Below are positions 1 through 7,452 of a stretch of DNA of 16,376 bases, in pieces. Both the position numbers and the translations under genes were made by a program. A model generated the notes under the pieces. The model did not search any database. It had not been told where the DNA came from and worked only from the letters and a program-made list of their open reading frames with translations. Within the stretch, counting starts at the first letter, position 1. Each line of letters opens with the position of its first letter. Source of the stretch: BNXB01 sp031548005 (GTDB taxonomy: Bacteria; Bacteroidota; Bacteroidia; Bacteroidales; Azobacteroidaceae); the NCBI GenBank assembly GCA_031548005.1, contig JAVBRK010000006.1, positions 1 to 16,376 on the forward strand, written 5' to 3'.

Positions 1-420
1 AACTATTTTAGTTATTATTTTTCGTTGTCTAAAATAATGACAATAATAAGATAATGACATAAAAACAATCAAGTTTTCAAAACAGGTCAATATCATCGCC
101 ATATCATAATAATCCATATAATCACCCTTAGAAGGTTCAAGATAAAAGTTTCCAAGAGCACATATAACCGGAAGAATACACATCCTAAAAAAATAAAATA
201 TAATAAGGGCCCCTCCCCCCATTCCATATCGAAAAATCTCATTGTCGATTATCAAAAGAGTAAAAATAAAATATGCCAAAGGTAGAATTGCAGTTAGCTT
301 AAAATCTTCATCATAATCAATAGTCAACATTAATATAAATGAAATAAACGCAGCAAACAAGAATCCTAATTTGGTCTTACTTGCTTTGAGTGGTCGTGTT
401 CTGAATCTTATTATTTGCAT
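1..420 (-). CDS. Partial multi-pass membrane protein, probable Wzy-type polysaccharide polymerase (C-terminus beyond the window)
   Basis: An open frame starts at an ATG at 420 and reads leftward through 140 codons to the window edge without a stop, so only the N-terminal part is present. The protein begins MQIIRFRTRP and shows about four hydrophobic helices, near residues 18-34, 44-58, 66-85 and 105-125, separated by short polar or basic loops. No catalytic motif can be seen. It begins 14 bp after the stop of the upstream glycosyltransferase, so it belongs to the same transcription unit. The cluster has a Wzx flippase and a Wzc co-polymerase but no other polymerase candidate, so Wzy (periplasmic membrane polymerase of lipid-linked repeats) is the natural inference. 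Wzy proteins are poorly conserved, and another membrane enzyme such as an acyltransferase is possible. A G-rich stretch at 211-220 encodes consecutive glycines. Confidence 0.7.
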   Translation of the reverse strand, partial: MQIIRFRTRPLKASKTKLGFLFAAFISFILMLTIDYDEDFKLTAILPLAYFIFTLLIIDNEIFRYGMGGGALIIFYFFRMCILPVICALGNFYLEPSKGDYMDYYDMAMILTCFENLIVFMSLSYYCHYFRQRKIITKIV

Positions 421-434
421 ACTTCTCTCCATTA

Positions 435-1499
435 TTACAATTCTTTAATAAATCGTCTCATTACTGCTAGCATGTGCTGAAAAGAGATCGCTTTCTGAGC
501 AGAATCATATGCATTTAACCGCAGATTACCCCATAAATCTTCATTGGCAAGTATCTCTTTCACTTTAATACTGAAATCATTCGAATCATTATCTAAAGCA
601 ATAAGTCCATTGTAATTATCCACGACAGTATAAGGTATCGCCGAATTATCAAAAGCAATAACTGGTAAACCATACGAGAAAGCTTCTACTATTACCATTC
701 CGTAGCCCTCGTGGGAAGAAGGGAATACAAACACATCCGCATCCTTATATAACTTTTCTAATTCATTTGTTTCAACACGTCCCCAAAGAGTGATATAGTC
801 ATTCAAACTATTGTTATTAATATTATCTTTTATCGATTTAACATAATCAATATCAGAAAGATTTCCCACAATATCAATGTGAAATTTTATATCTTGATAT
901 AGTAAAAATCGGGCTAAATAGACTAAATGGTGAATGCCTTTACGTTGTTCAACGGTTCCCACAAATAACAAATTATGCAAATTCAATTTATTCTGATCAA
1001 AATAAGGTTGCAGATCAAAACCTATTTCAATATACCTCATGTTTACGTTAGGTAATATTTTTGTCATCTCATCTCTAACATAAGGGCTTGGAATAATAAC
1101 AACATCAATTATTTTCAAAAAAAACAATTCAAAAAGTTTATGCACATATCTTAATACTCCTTTCTGAGTATAATAGTTGAAATGATGATGATATGCAATA
1201 ATCCGAATATCCCTATAAAACAATTTAAGAAATAAGAAGCAAGGTAGAAGCCTGGTATATAGTCGGCTATTAGTAAATATTAAACGATGACAAGCTATTT
1301 TTCTGATATTTAACAAAGTAAAAAAAATATAGCCGAGTATAGAGGTATCGGGTATCATAGAATCCAATAAATATTCGCAACTCAATTTATCCGAGGTTTT
1401 TAGTTCTTGTATAAAAGCAAAATCAATAACTTGCCCCCCTGAATATGCTTTTTCAAGTTGAGGATAAATAATTAAAATATCTTTATTATTAGCAAACAT
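435..1499 (-). CDS. Family 4-type glycosyltransferase (GT-B, retaining)
   Basis: This 354-residue protein has the shape of a GT4 glycosyltransferase, a cytoplasmic enzyme that adds one sugar from a nucleotide donor to the growing lipid-linked repeat. Near the N-terminus is a GG-containing acceptor loop (SGGQ, residues 20-23). The donor domain starts around LLFVGTVEQRKG (177-188). The EX7E signature of the family is intact, with E264 and E272 in EGYGMVIVE, followed by GLPVIAFD (277-284). The middle part, residues about 55-135, is hydrophobic and rich in aromatic and basic residues, consistent with peripheral membrane association. The ATG at 1499 gives a normal family length. It lies 36 bp downstream of the preceding glycosyltransferase gene and 14 bp upstream of the partial membrane protein. 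The donor and acceptor sugars cannot be read from the sequence. Confidence 0.9.
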   Translation of the reverse strand: MFANNKDILIIYPQLEKAYSGGQVIDFAFIQELKTSDKLSCEYLLDSMIPDTSILGYIFFTLLNIRKIACHRLIFTNSRLYTRLLPCFLFLKLFYRDIRIIAYHHHFNYYTQKGVLRYVHKLFELFFLKIIDVVIIPSPYVRDEMTKILPNVNMRYIEIGFDLQPYFDQNKLNLHNLLFVGTVEQRKGIHHLVYLARFLLYQDIKFHIDIVGNLSDIDYVKSIKDNINNNSLNDYITLWGRVETNELEKLYKDADVFVFPSSHEGYGMVIVEAFSYGLPVIAFDNSAIPYTVVDNYNGLIALDNDSNDFSIKVKEILANEDLWGNLRLNAYDSAQKAISFQHMLAVMRRFIKEL

Positions 1500-1535
1500 G
1501 AATCATTAATATTTTGTATCAGATATAAATAACTC

Positions 1536-2711
1536 CTACTTTTCCAATATTTGGATAAAATACTCACACAATTTTCCCCAATTCTTATCATTCATATCAA
1601 TGGTATATTTTACCGTTTTTTTAGATATATTGTCTTCAACTGCATCTATAAAATCCTGGTATGAATCCGTTGTTATAAGGCCATATTTAGAAAGATGCAT
1701 CGGTATCATGTAAGTCACTATCGGTTTTTTGGCAGCCATAGCCTTATAATTTTTAGCTGTTAATCCCTGACTTTTTTTATTGTAATTTTCCATGGTCACA
1801 GGAAATGGCTGCATAATCAGATCTGCATTCGTTATCCATATAGGAACTTCTGCTGGGGAAATCCCCGGTATATATACTATGTTAGGTATGTTTTTAATAA
1901 GCTGTTGCGTTTCTTTGGGCAATTTATGAGGTGTAATAATAATAAAATGGATATCTTTCAACTGTTTAGCAGCTTCTACTATCAATTTCCAATCAACAGA
2001 GAAAGACCCGATATACAGAGCTGTTTTTTTATTTCTCAACCCTTCTGGTATCGGATATTCTTTTAGATATTCCGATACTGAAACTCCATTTGAAACAACA
2101 TAAAATTTACTTTCGTCATAAATATCTTCATACTTTTCCTTATATAATGTCCCTGATTCATCGTTCACTAGTAACACTTTATCAGCTACAGATATTATTT
2201 TTCTCTCTGCTTCAACAAGACATTTATCTTCATTATTGAAATCGACTATCGGATCAGAGGGCCGGTACACTATTTGTGCTTTAGGAAAATACTTTTTTAT
2301 AATATCCAAAAGGAATACAGCGTCACAAGATTCAAATACGAAACAATCCGTTCCCTTAAGCCATTTTTCTGAAACTTTTCTAAAAGAAGTTAAAGAGTGA
2401 CACATCAACCACCGATTAACCTTGGAAGATACAAATTTTCTTAGAAAACCGGGCAAAGCTAAAGTTGGCCATGTAATATTTATTAAGCTACCAGAATCAA
2501 CTTTATATGAAATCCCCTTATTAAGCAATTTAAGAACTCTATAATTAAGCCGTTCTTCTTTTTTAAAGATAATGTAATATGGTCTGCTAAAACTAAAAAA
2601 AATAGTTTCTATACCCTTTCTAGAAGTATATTCAGCAAATTGGTGAAATCCTCCATGACGTTTAGTTATCCAATTATGATAGGTAATAAAAGTAATCTTA
2701 TTTATTTGCAT
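1536..2711 (-). CDS. Glycosyltransferase, GT-B fold, GumK-like candidate
   Basis: A 391-residue predicted cytoplasmic GT-B glycosyltransferase. The N-terminal domain opens with ITFITYHNWITKRHGGFHQF (residues 6-25), and VYRPSDP (148-154) carries an aspartate in a position reminiscent of the catalytic Asp of GumK-type glucuronosyltransferases. The C-terminal donor domain shows LYIGSFSVDW (232-241) and GLTAKNYKAMAAKKP (316-330), which replaces the classical EX7E motif. The family assignment is from motif memory only. If it is GumK-like, UDP-glucuronate from the ugd gene of this locus would be a plausible donor; that is inference. Its start at 2711 overlaps the end of the upstream acetyltransferase gene by 14 bp, which suggests translational coupling. 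The gene is AT-rich like its neighbours. Confidence 0.8.
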   Translation of the reverse strand: MQINKITFITYHNWITKRHGGFHQFAEYTSRKGIETIFFSFSRPYYIIFKKEERLNYRVLKLLNKGISYKVDSGSLINITWPTLALPGFLRKFVSSKVNRWLMCHSLTSFRKVSEKWLKGTDCFVFESCDAVFLLDIIKKYFPKAQIVYRPSDPIVDFNNEDKCLVEAERKIISVADKVLLVNDESGTLYKEKYEDIYDESKFYVVSNGVSVSEYLKEYPIPEGLRNKKTALYIGSFSVDWKLIVEAAKQLKDIHFIIITPHKLPKETQQLIKNIPNIVYIPGISPAEVPIWITNADLIMQPFPVTMENYNKKSQGLTAKNYKAMAAKKPIVTYMIPMHLSKYGLITTDSYQDFIDAVEDNISKKTVKYTIDMNDKNWGKLCEYFIQILEK

Positions 2712-3300
2712 TATTTATTTTTTTAATAATCACAGCTGGATTACCAGCAATTATACATCCCTCATCAAAGAAACTTTTAGTAACAACACTTCCAGCTCCT
2801 ACAATCGTATTGTTTGCCAAATGTACTCCCGGTAAAACCATAGAATTCATCCCAATCCAACATTTTTCTCCAATCACAATAGACTTTGCTTCCATTCCTT
2901 TATCTAAGTCTGAAAAATCATGATTTTGAGTAATTAATCCGACATTAGGCGCAATATATGTGCCTCGCCCAATTGTAATTTTACCAAAAGATTGAAAATA
3001 GTTTCCGCCAGTTTGAAAATTATTTAAATCGTCCATATGAAACGATATGTTTTCATGGTTAGATATAGATATTATTCTACTGGAAACAGGCCATGGAACA
3101 TGCCGATTAATACCAAATATTTTTTGCCATATAAAACCGTCCCAAATCCATTGCCATCCCGTTCCTCCAAGGCTTTGAAACCATCTCGAATTATAATCCA
3201 GTTTAGGAAACAATAGTTTACCAAAAAGCTGTCCAAATACAAAATAAAATACCAATCTAGCGTACAATAAAGGACGTTTTATTATCTTTTTAATTTCCAT
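2698..3300 (-). CDS. Left-handed beta-helix (hexapeptide) acyltransferase, probable sugar O-acetyltransferase
   Basis: This 200-residue protein belongs to the hexapeptide-repeat acyltransferases (WbbJ/NodL/CysE-like fold). The N-terminal 30 residues are hydrophobic and basic, suggesting membrane contact. Repeats begin near residue 108 (ITIGRGTYIAPNVGLI) and resume at 142-175 (VIGEKCWIGMNSMVLPGV, then IVGAGSVVTKS). H127 in TQNHDF matches the catalytic histidine position of the group, and GNPAVIIKKI near the C-terminus is the usual closing segment. Such enzymes transfer acetyl from acetyl-CoA to a sugar hydroxyl in the polysaccharide repeat or its precursor. The gene overlaps the wzx gene upstream by 19 bp and the glycosyltransferase downstream by 14 bp, so the three are tightly coupled. 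Which hydroxyl is modified cannot be told. Confidence 0.85.
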   Translation of the reverse strand: MEIKKIIKRPLLYARLVFYFVFGQLFGKLLFPKLDYNSRWFQSLGGTGWQWIWDGFIWQKIFGINRHVPWPVSSRIISISNHENISFHMDDLNNFQTGGNYFQSFGKITIGRGTYIAPNVGLITQNHDFSDLDKGMEAKSIVIGEKCWIGMNSMVLPGVHLANNTIVGAGSVVTKSFFDEGCIIAGNPAVIIKKINNANK

Positions 3301-4745
3301 GATTTTAAGCTAGTAACTGTAATACTCTTGAACTCAGATATATATTTGTTAAATATTACATAATATATTATTCCAAAACACATAACACCAATTCCAAATC
3401 GATATAAAGGCAAAATATCAATAAGTAAAATAGGTGAAACAATGATACCAATCAATAACGACAATAAAAAAATAAATCCAACACGCCTTAAGGGAAGAAT
3501 ATCCCAAAATTTACAACAAAACGCTTTACTTAACTTGTGCCAATTATATGGTGTAGTCCAAAAATATAACGTTACAACAATTGCAATAGCAGCGCCATTA
3601 ACACCCCAATAAGCAACAAAAAAATAGCAAAGTATAACAGATATTAATAAAGAAAAGAAACTTCGATACATTATTTTCTTAGATTGTCCCAATGCAATAA
3701 ATGCAGAGCCGTAATTTACTATCCGCACAGGCAAAAAAAGTAAGTATATACGAAAAGGCAATACGCTTTCAGAATACTTATTAGTAAACATCACATGGAT
3801 AAAGTCATTAGCAAAAATCATAAAAAAACACATAACAGGAAACAAGAAACATGAACTTACAATTGCAGATTTTCTAAATAATAGAAAGGCATTTGCTTTA
3901 TCATTTTTTTTACATTTCTCTGACATTTCTGCCATAATTACAACAGAAATAGAACCCGTTATTATTCCGATTAATGGAATCTCTTTGGCTCCAGTTGCAT
4001 ATATAGCAAAATCTTCAGGTGACGTTAAAGATGATACTATTATATTAGCCATTTGTAATGTAAGTGTTTCTAATATTGTTGCCAAGCCAAGTGGGATTGC
4101 AAATTTTAAGATATTTACCATTGATTTAAGATTCGGTTTCTCAATTCTGCCGGGAATATATTTGAAACATAGAAAAATAGCAACTGGAAAAAATAAAACA
4201 GGGAAAAAAACCCTCACTAATACTGGGTATTCATAACCTTTTGTAATTATTGCAGCCAAAATAATACAAGAAATCAATAAAACTCCTGTTGTAACATTAT
4301 ATAATGCATTAATATAAGTTTTATCTCGAATAACAAGTACTGCACTGATAATCAATACAGGAAACGTATACATAGGATAAAAAATCATCCATTGTAAAGT
4401 CTCACTAAGATCTGTATTGTCAAATCTTTTAATCAACAAATCTGTACCTCCAAAAATTAGGAAAAGGCTGAAAATACTCCCTGAAACAAACAGTATTATC
4501 ATTGTTTCTAACACTAGTGTCTTCGCTCGTGAAGAACTCGGAAGAAAATAATAGAGAGCCGAAGGTATTCCGAAAGTCAATAATGGAACTGCTATATCAT
4601 AGGATAAAAACGTTTGCAAATATGTACCATAGTCTCTTACTGAAAGATACCTAGCCAGAATCATTCCAGAAATAACAGAAACAATAGTCATAACTCCCTG
4701 AGCAATAGACAACGATAAAACTTTTGAGCTACGTGATGCACCCAT
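3282..4745 (-). CDS. wzx: Wzx-type polysaccharide repeat-unit flippase
   Basis: A 487-residue, highly hydrophobic protein of the polysaccharide transporter (PST/MOP) superfamily. It would move undecaprenyl-diphosphate-linked repeats from the cytoplasmic to the periplasmic face of the inner membrane. The N-terminus is typical: a short polar head with GASRSSK, a first helix, then LARYLSVRDYGTY (about residues 31-43), the family's conserved loop after helix 1. Roughly 12-14 hydrophobic helices follow, with a basic C-terminus (KSWKLKR). The frame can open with TTG at 4748, directly followed by the ATG at 4745; an in-frame TAA precedes the TTG, and I chose the ATG. There is a 50-bp gap to the upstream aminotransferase gene and a 19-bp overlap with the acetyltransferase gene downstream. 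The gene is AT-rich, unlike the wza-ugd block. Substrate specificity cannot be inferred. Confidence 0.9.
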   Translation of the reverse strand: MGASRSSKVLSLSIAQGVMTIVSVISGMILARYLSVRDYGTYLQTFLSYDIAVPLLTFGIPSALYYFLPSSSRAKTLVLETMIILFVSGSIFSLFLIFGGTDLLIKRFDNTDLSETLQWMIFYPMYTFPVLIISAVLVIRDKTYINALYNVTTGVLLISCIILAAIITKGYEYPVLVRVFFPVLFFPVAIFLCFKYIPGRIEKPNLKSMVNILKFAIPLGLATILETLTLQMANIIVSSLTSPEDFAIYATGAKEIPLIGIITGSISVVIMAEMSEKCKKNDKANAFLLFRKSAIVSSCFLFPVMCFFMIFANDFIHVMFTNKYSESVLPFRIYLLFLPVRIVNYGSAFIALGQSKKIMYRSFFSLLISVILCYFFVAYWGVNGAAIAIVVTLYFWTTPYNWHKLSKAFCCKFWDILPLRRVGFIFLLSLLIGIIVSPILLIDILPLYRFGIGVMCFGIIYYVIFNKYISEFKSITVTSLKSWKLKR

Positions 4746-4770
4746 CAATTAAGTTGATTAATGTTTTCCC

Positions 4771-4788
4771 CCATTTCATACGAGATGG
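4771..4788 (-). other. Small imperfect hairpin between wbpE and wzx
   Basis: In the transcribed sense the arms CCATCTC and GAAATGG can pair at six of seven positions around the loop GTAT. It lies in the 50-bp gap between the aminotransferase stop and the flippase start and is followed by a run of G, not U, so it is not an intrinsic terminator. It might mark an RNA-processing point or be chance. A short stem in AT-rich sequence is weak evidence. Confidence 0.2.
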
Positions 4789-4795
4789 ATATAAA

Positions 4796-5914
4796 TTATT
4801 TCATAATCACCTCACATACTCTTTCTATATCTTCATCAGAAATATAAGGATGAAGCGGAAGAGACAGTACCGTTTGGCAAAGTTGCTCCGACACTGGACA
4901 ACCTCCGTAAGACATGTCAGCGTCTTTATATGCTGTTTGTCCATGCATAGGCGTAGGATAATAAATCATGGAAGGAACTCCTGCTTCTTTCAACCGGATT
5001 TGTAATGCATCCCTTTCCTCTTTACTGCTGAGTTGGATAGTGTATTGCGCCCAACTGGAGTAATAGCCTTCGGGAATGGCCGGTGTTTTTATTTTTCCTT
5101 GCAGCCTTTCTGTATACTTAGCAGCAGCCTTGTTGATGTCTGTCAACTCATATTCCCTGAAAGCCTTGAATTTGATTTTCAGTATAGCGGCCTGCAATGT
5201 ATCTAAGCGGGAGTTCATTCCAATACGGACATTATCATACTTTTCCTTCCCCTTACCGTGCACTCTGTATGAATCCATCAAAGCAGCCCATTCGTCGTTG
5301 TCGGTAAATATAGCTCCGCCGTCGCCATAACATCCCAAGGGTTTTGCCGGAAAAAAAGAAGTCGTAGAGATGTCCCCGAAACTGCACGCCCGTTTGTTGC
5401 CAATCATTCCGCCAAATCCTTGCGCACCGTCTTCTAAAATATACAATTGGTATTTATCGGCAATTTTCCTTATTTCCGGATAATTGGCAGGCAACCCGAA
5501 CAAATCTACGGTAATAATCACTTTGGGAGAATATTTACCTTCAGCTACAACTTTTCTTATTTTTCCTTCCAAATCAATTGTATCCATGTTGAAAGTGTCT
5601 TTGTCCACATCCACAAATACAGGAGTAGCGCCTTCCAATGATATGACTTCAGCCGAAGCGAAGAACGTAAAATCCGGAACAAATACGGCATCTCTTTTGC
5701 CGATATTCCACGCCTTCAATGCAAGCGTCAGAGCATCTGTCCCGTTAGCACACGAAACACAATGTTTTACGCCCACGTATTCTGCTAATTCCGCCTCTAA
5801 ATCCTTCACCGACTTACCCATGATAAAAGCGCCCGAACCCGCCGCATCTATCATTGCGGCATCTATTTCTTCTTTCAATACCTGGTATTGTTTATTTAAA
5901 TCTCTGAATTGCAT
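4796..5914 (-). CDS. wbpE: WbpE-like PLP-dependent aminotransferase (3-amination of the UDP-3-keto sugar)
   Basis: A 372-residue DegT/DnrJ/EryC1-family sugar aminotransferase. Using PLP and probably glutamate, WbpE enzymes convert UDP-2-acetamido-2-deoxy-3-keto-glucuronate to the 3-amino sugar. Visible landmarks are ANGTDAL (56-62, PLP phosphate region), YILEDGAQ (158-165, D162 expected to contact the PLP ring nitrogen) and SFFPAKPLGCYGDGG (186-200), where K191 is the expected Schiff-base lysine. The open frame extends upstream to 6013, but that extension lies over the acetyltransferase gene in another frame and adds a non-homologous basic segment. The ATG at 5914 (MQFRDLNKQY) gives the usual family N-terminus and sits 5 bp after the wbpD stop. 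It is the fourth gene of a wbpA-B-D-E set, which supports this substrate over other 3- or 4-aminotransferases. Confidence 0.92.
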   Translation of the reverse strand: MQFRDLNKQYQVLKEEIDAAMIDAAGSGAFIMGKSVKDLEAELAEYVGVKHCVSCANGTDALTLALKAWNIGKRDAVFVPDFTFFASAEVISLEGATPVFVDVDKDTFNMDTIDLEGKIRKVVAEGKYSPKVIITVDLFGLPANYPEIRKIADKYQLYILEDGAQGFGGMIGNKRACSFGDISTTSFFPAKPLGCYGDGGAIFTDNDEWAALMDSYRVHGKGKEKYDNVRIGMNSRLDTLQAAILKIKFKAFREYELTDINKAAAKYTERLQGKIKTPAIPEGYYSSWAQYTIQLSSKEERDALQIRLKEAGVPSMIYYPTPMHGQTAYKDADMSYGGCPVSEQLCQTVLSLPLHPYISDEDIERVCEVIMK

Positions 5915-5919
5915 AAAAT

Positions 5920-6486
5920 TTATTTTACTTGAGTTAGAATGTCTTTTTCCTTTACATATTTTCTGCCACACTTGCAAATAAACGAATCGTCTAAACGTTC
6001 GCCACATTCGCATACCCAGCCTATTTGCCGCGCAGGAACCCCGGCCATCAGCGCAAAATCTTTTACATCCTTAGTCACAACCGCACCTGCGGCAATAAGT
6101 GCGCTCTTCCCAACCGTATTTCCACATACGATCGTTGAATTAGCACCTAAAGAAGCCCCCTCTTTGATCAGGGTTTTTGCATAAATACCATGAACGGGAA
6201 AATGCGCTCTTGGAGTGGTTACATTCGTGAAGACACAAGAAGGACCACAGAAAACATTGTCTTCCAACTCAACGCCTTCATATACCGATACATTATTCTG
6301 AATTCTTACGCCATTACCTACTTTTACATTATTGGCAACATTCACGTTTTGTCCTAACGAACAATTCTCTCCGAGTATTGCTCCCTTTTGGATATGACTG
6401 AAATGCCATATCTTCGTTCCTTTCCCTACTGATGCTCCTTCGTCTACACAACTACTGAAGTGAACAAAATAATCTTTATTTTCCAT
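5920..6486 (-). CDS. wbpD: WbpD/WlbB-like UDP-2-acetamido-3-amino-2,3-dideoxyglucuronate N-acetyltransferase
   Basis: A 188-residue hexapeptide-repeat enzyme that would acetylate the 3-amino group using acetyl-CoA, giving UDP-GlcNAc(3NAc)A. The beta-helix runs from about residue 13 to 150. GTKIWHFSHIQKGAILG (23-39) is characteristic of this subgroup, as is VFTNVTTPRA (85-94). MAGVPARQIGWV (147-158) ends the helix. After it comes a compact tail with four cysteines, C159, C161, C171 and C173, arranged as CxCG-x8-CxCG. This looks like a metal-binding knuckle or zinc ribbon; metal binding is inference. The ATG at 6486 overlaps the wbpB end by 11 bp, and the wbpE start follows 5 bp after the stop. 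Confidence 0.92.
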   Translation of the reverse strand: MENKDYFVHFSSCVDEGASVGKGTKIWHFSHIQKGAILGENCSLGQNVNVANNVKVGNGVRIQNNVSVYEGVELEDNVFCGPSCVFTNVTTPRAHFPVHGIYAKTLIKEGASLGANSTIVCGNTVGKSALIAAGAVVTKDVKDFALMAGVPARQIGWVCECGERLDDSFICKCGRKYVKEKDILTQVK

Positions 6487-7441
6487 TACCTTCTATTAAT
6501 TTTTGTACGGTTTCCAATACCTTGACAACCTCATAACCGGCCTCTCCGTTGTTTACCTCAATCGCAGTATTCAGATGCTCCACAAAATACTTCAATTCTT
6601 CTTCCAACGGCATTTTCTTTTCGTATAGAATAATTTCGTCCGGATTTTCAATTTTAATGGGAACGCCATTTTCAAAATCAATTCGTTTATCATAAAAATA
6701 AATTGATTTTTCTTTTGTGGAATCGTCAAAAGACATCATTCCCTTGCTACCGATTACCACCAGCAACTGTTGCTTAAACGGATGAAGCCAGGACACATAA
6801 ACATGCGCATGCACATTGTCTGGATATTCCAATTGCGCTAAAGTACTGTCGTATATCTTATTCTGCAGAAATGCCGTTCCCTTTGCTTCAATCTTACAGG
6901 CAGGACTTCCAACCAAATAATCAAGTACAGAGATATCATGCGGCGCAAAAGAGGCAAATACGCTTTCTTCCGTTCTTACCGTTCCCAAATTGAGCCGGGT
7001 CGAGTAAAGATACAATAATTTTCCCAATCTTCCGCTTTCAATAACTTCTTTGATTTTACGAATGGCGGGATGAAACAAGAGGACATGGCCTACCATTAAC
7101 CGGGAACCGGTCTTTTCTGCAAGTTCAACCAATTCTTTTGATTCTATGGCAGTCAGGGTCATCGGTTTTTCCATCAGCACATTGAACCCTCTTTCTATTA
7201 TTTTCTTTCCTATGGAATAATGATATTCTGCCGGAGCCGCAACAGTATACCCGTCATAACAGGCTGCAATTGCCTCATCCACATCAGTATATCCATCCAC
7301 GCCCGGATATTGTTTTAAAAGTTCATCCAATCTTCCGGAGTTAGCTTCTACAATTCCGGAAAGACAACCAAGACCGGCCAAAGTTTTAATGTGGTTTTGT
7401 CCCCACCGGCCGCCTCCTATAACACAAATTTTTTTCTTCAT
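6476..7441 (-). CDS. wbpB: WbpB-like Gfo/Idh/MocA oxidoreductase (UDP-GlcNAcA 3-dehydrogenase)
   Basis: A 321-residue NAD-dependent oxidoreductase of the Gfo/Idh/MocA family. In the Wbp pathway this enzyme oxidises C3 of UDP-N-acetylglucosaminuronate to the 3-keto sugar, the substrate of the aminotransferase encoded nearby. The N-terminal Rossmann fold shows GGGRWGQNH (residues 9-17), followed by the family's EKP motif (E91-K92-P93). The C-terminal domain carries the conserved HD pair in FAPHDISVLDYL (H168, D169). A TTG at 7444 sits in frame directly before the ATG at 7441; I used the ATG. The gap to wbpA is 11 bp and the end overlaps wbpD by 11 bp. Other Gfo/Idh/MocA sugar dehydrogenases look similar, so the specific role rests on the wbpA-B-D-E context. 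Confidence 0.92.
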   Translation of the reverse strand: MKKKICVIGGGRWGQNHIKTLAGLGCLSGIVEANSGRLDELLKQYPGVDGYTDVDEAIAACYDGYTVAAPAEYHYSIGKKIIERGFNVLMEKPMTLTAIESKELVELAEKTGSRLMVGHVLLFHPAIRKIKEVIESGRLGKLLYLYSTRLNLGTVRTEESVFASFAPHDISVLDYLVGSPACKIEAKGTAFLQNKIYDSTLAQLEYPDNVHAHVYVSWLHPFKQQLLVVIGSKGMMSFDDSTKEKSIYFYDKRIDFENGVPIKIENPDEIILYEKKMPLEEELKYFVEHLNTAIEVNNGEAGYEVVKVLETVQKLIEGNGK

Positions 7442-7452
7442 CAATCCAACTC

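Noticed and set aside
4746..4748. TTG start for wzx, and the similar TTG codons at 7444 (wbpB) and 15305 (wzc)
   Set aside because: In each case an ATG follows within one or two codons, and for wzx and wzc an in-frame TAA lies close upstream. The ATG is the simpler choice. The repeated TTG-ATG pairing at wzx and wbpB looked curious, but two cases are not evidence of function.
5484..5981. Plus-strand open frame of 165 codons opposite wbpE and wbpD
   Set aside because: It lies antisense to well-supported genes, has no recognisable domain and no promoter or start context. It is a shadow of the coding strand, as are the other plus-strand frames, including 10039-10404 and 15449-15964.
5915..6013. 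Upstream extension of the aminotransferase frame by 33 residues
   Set aside because: It overlaps the wbpD coding sequence in another frame, is basic and unlike the family N-terminus. The ATG at 5914 begins the typical MQFRDLNKQY.
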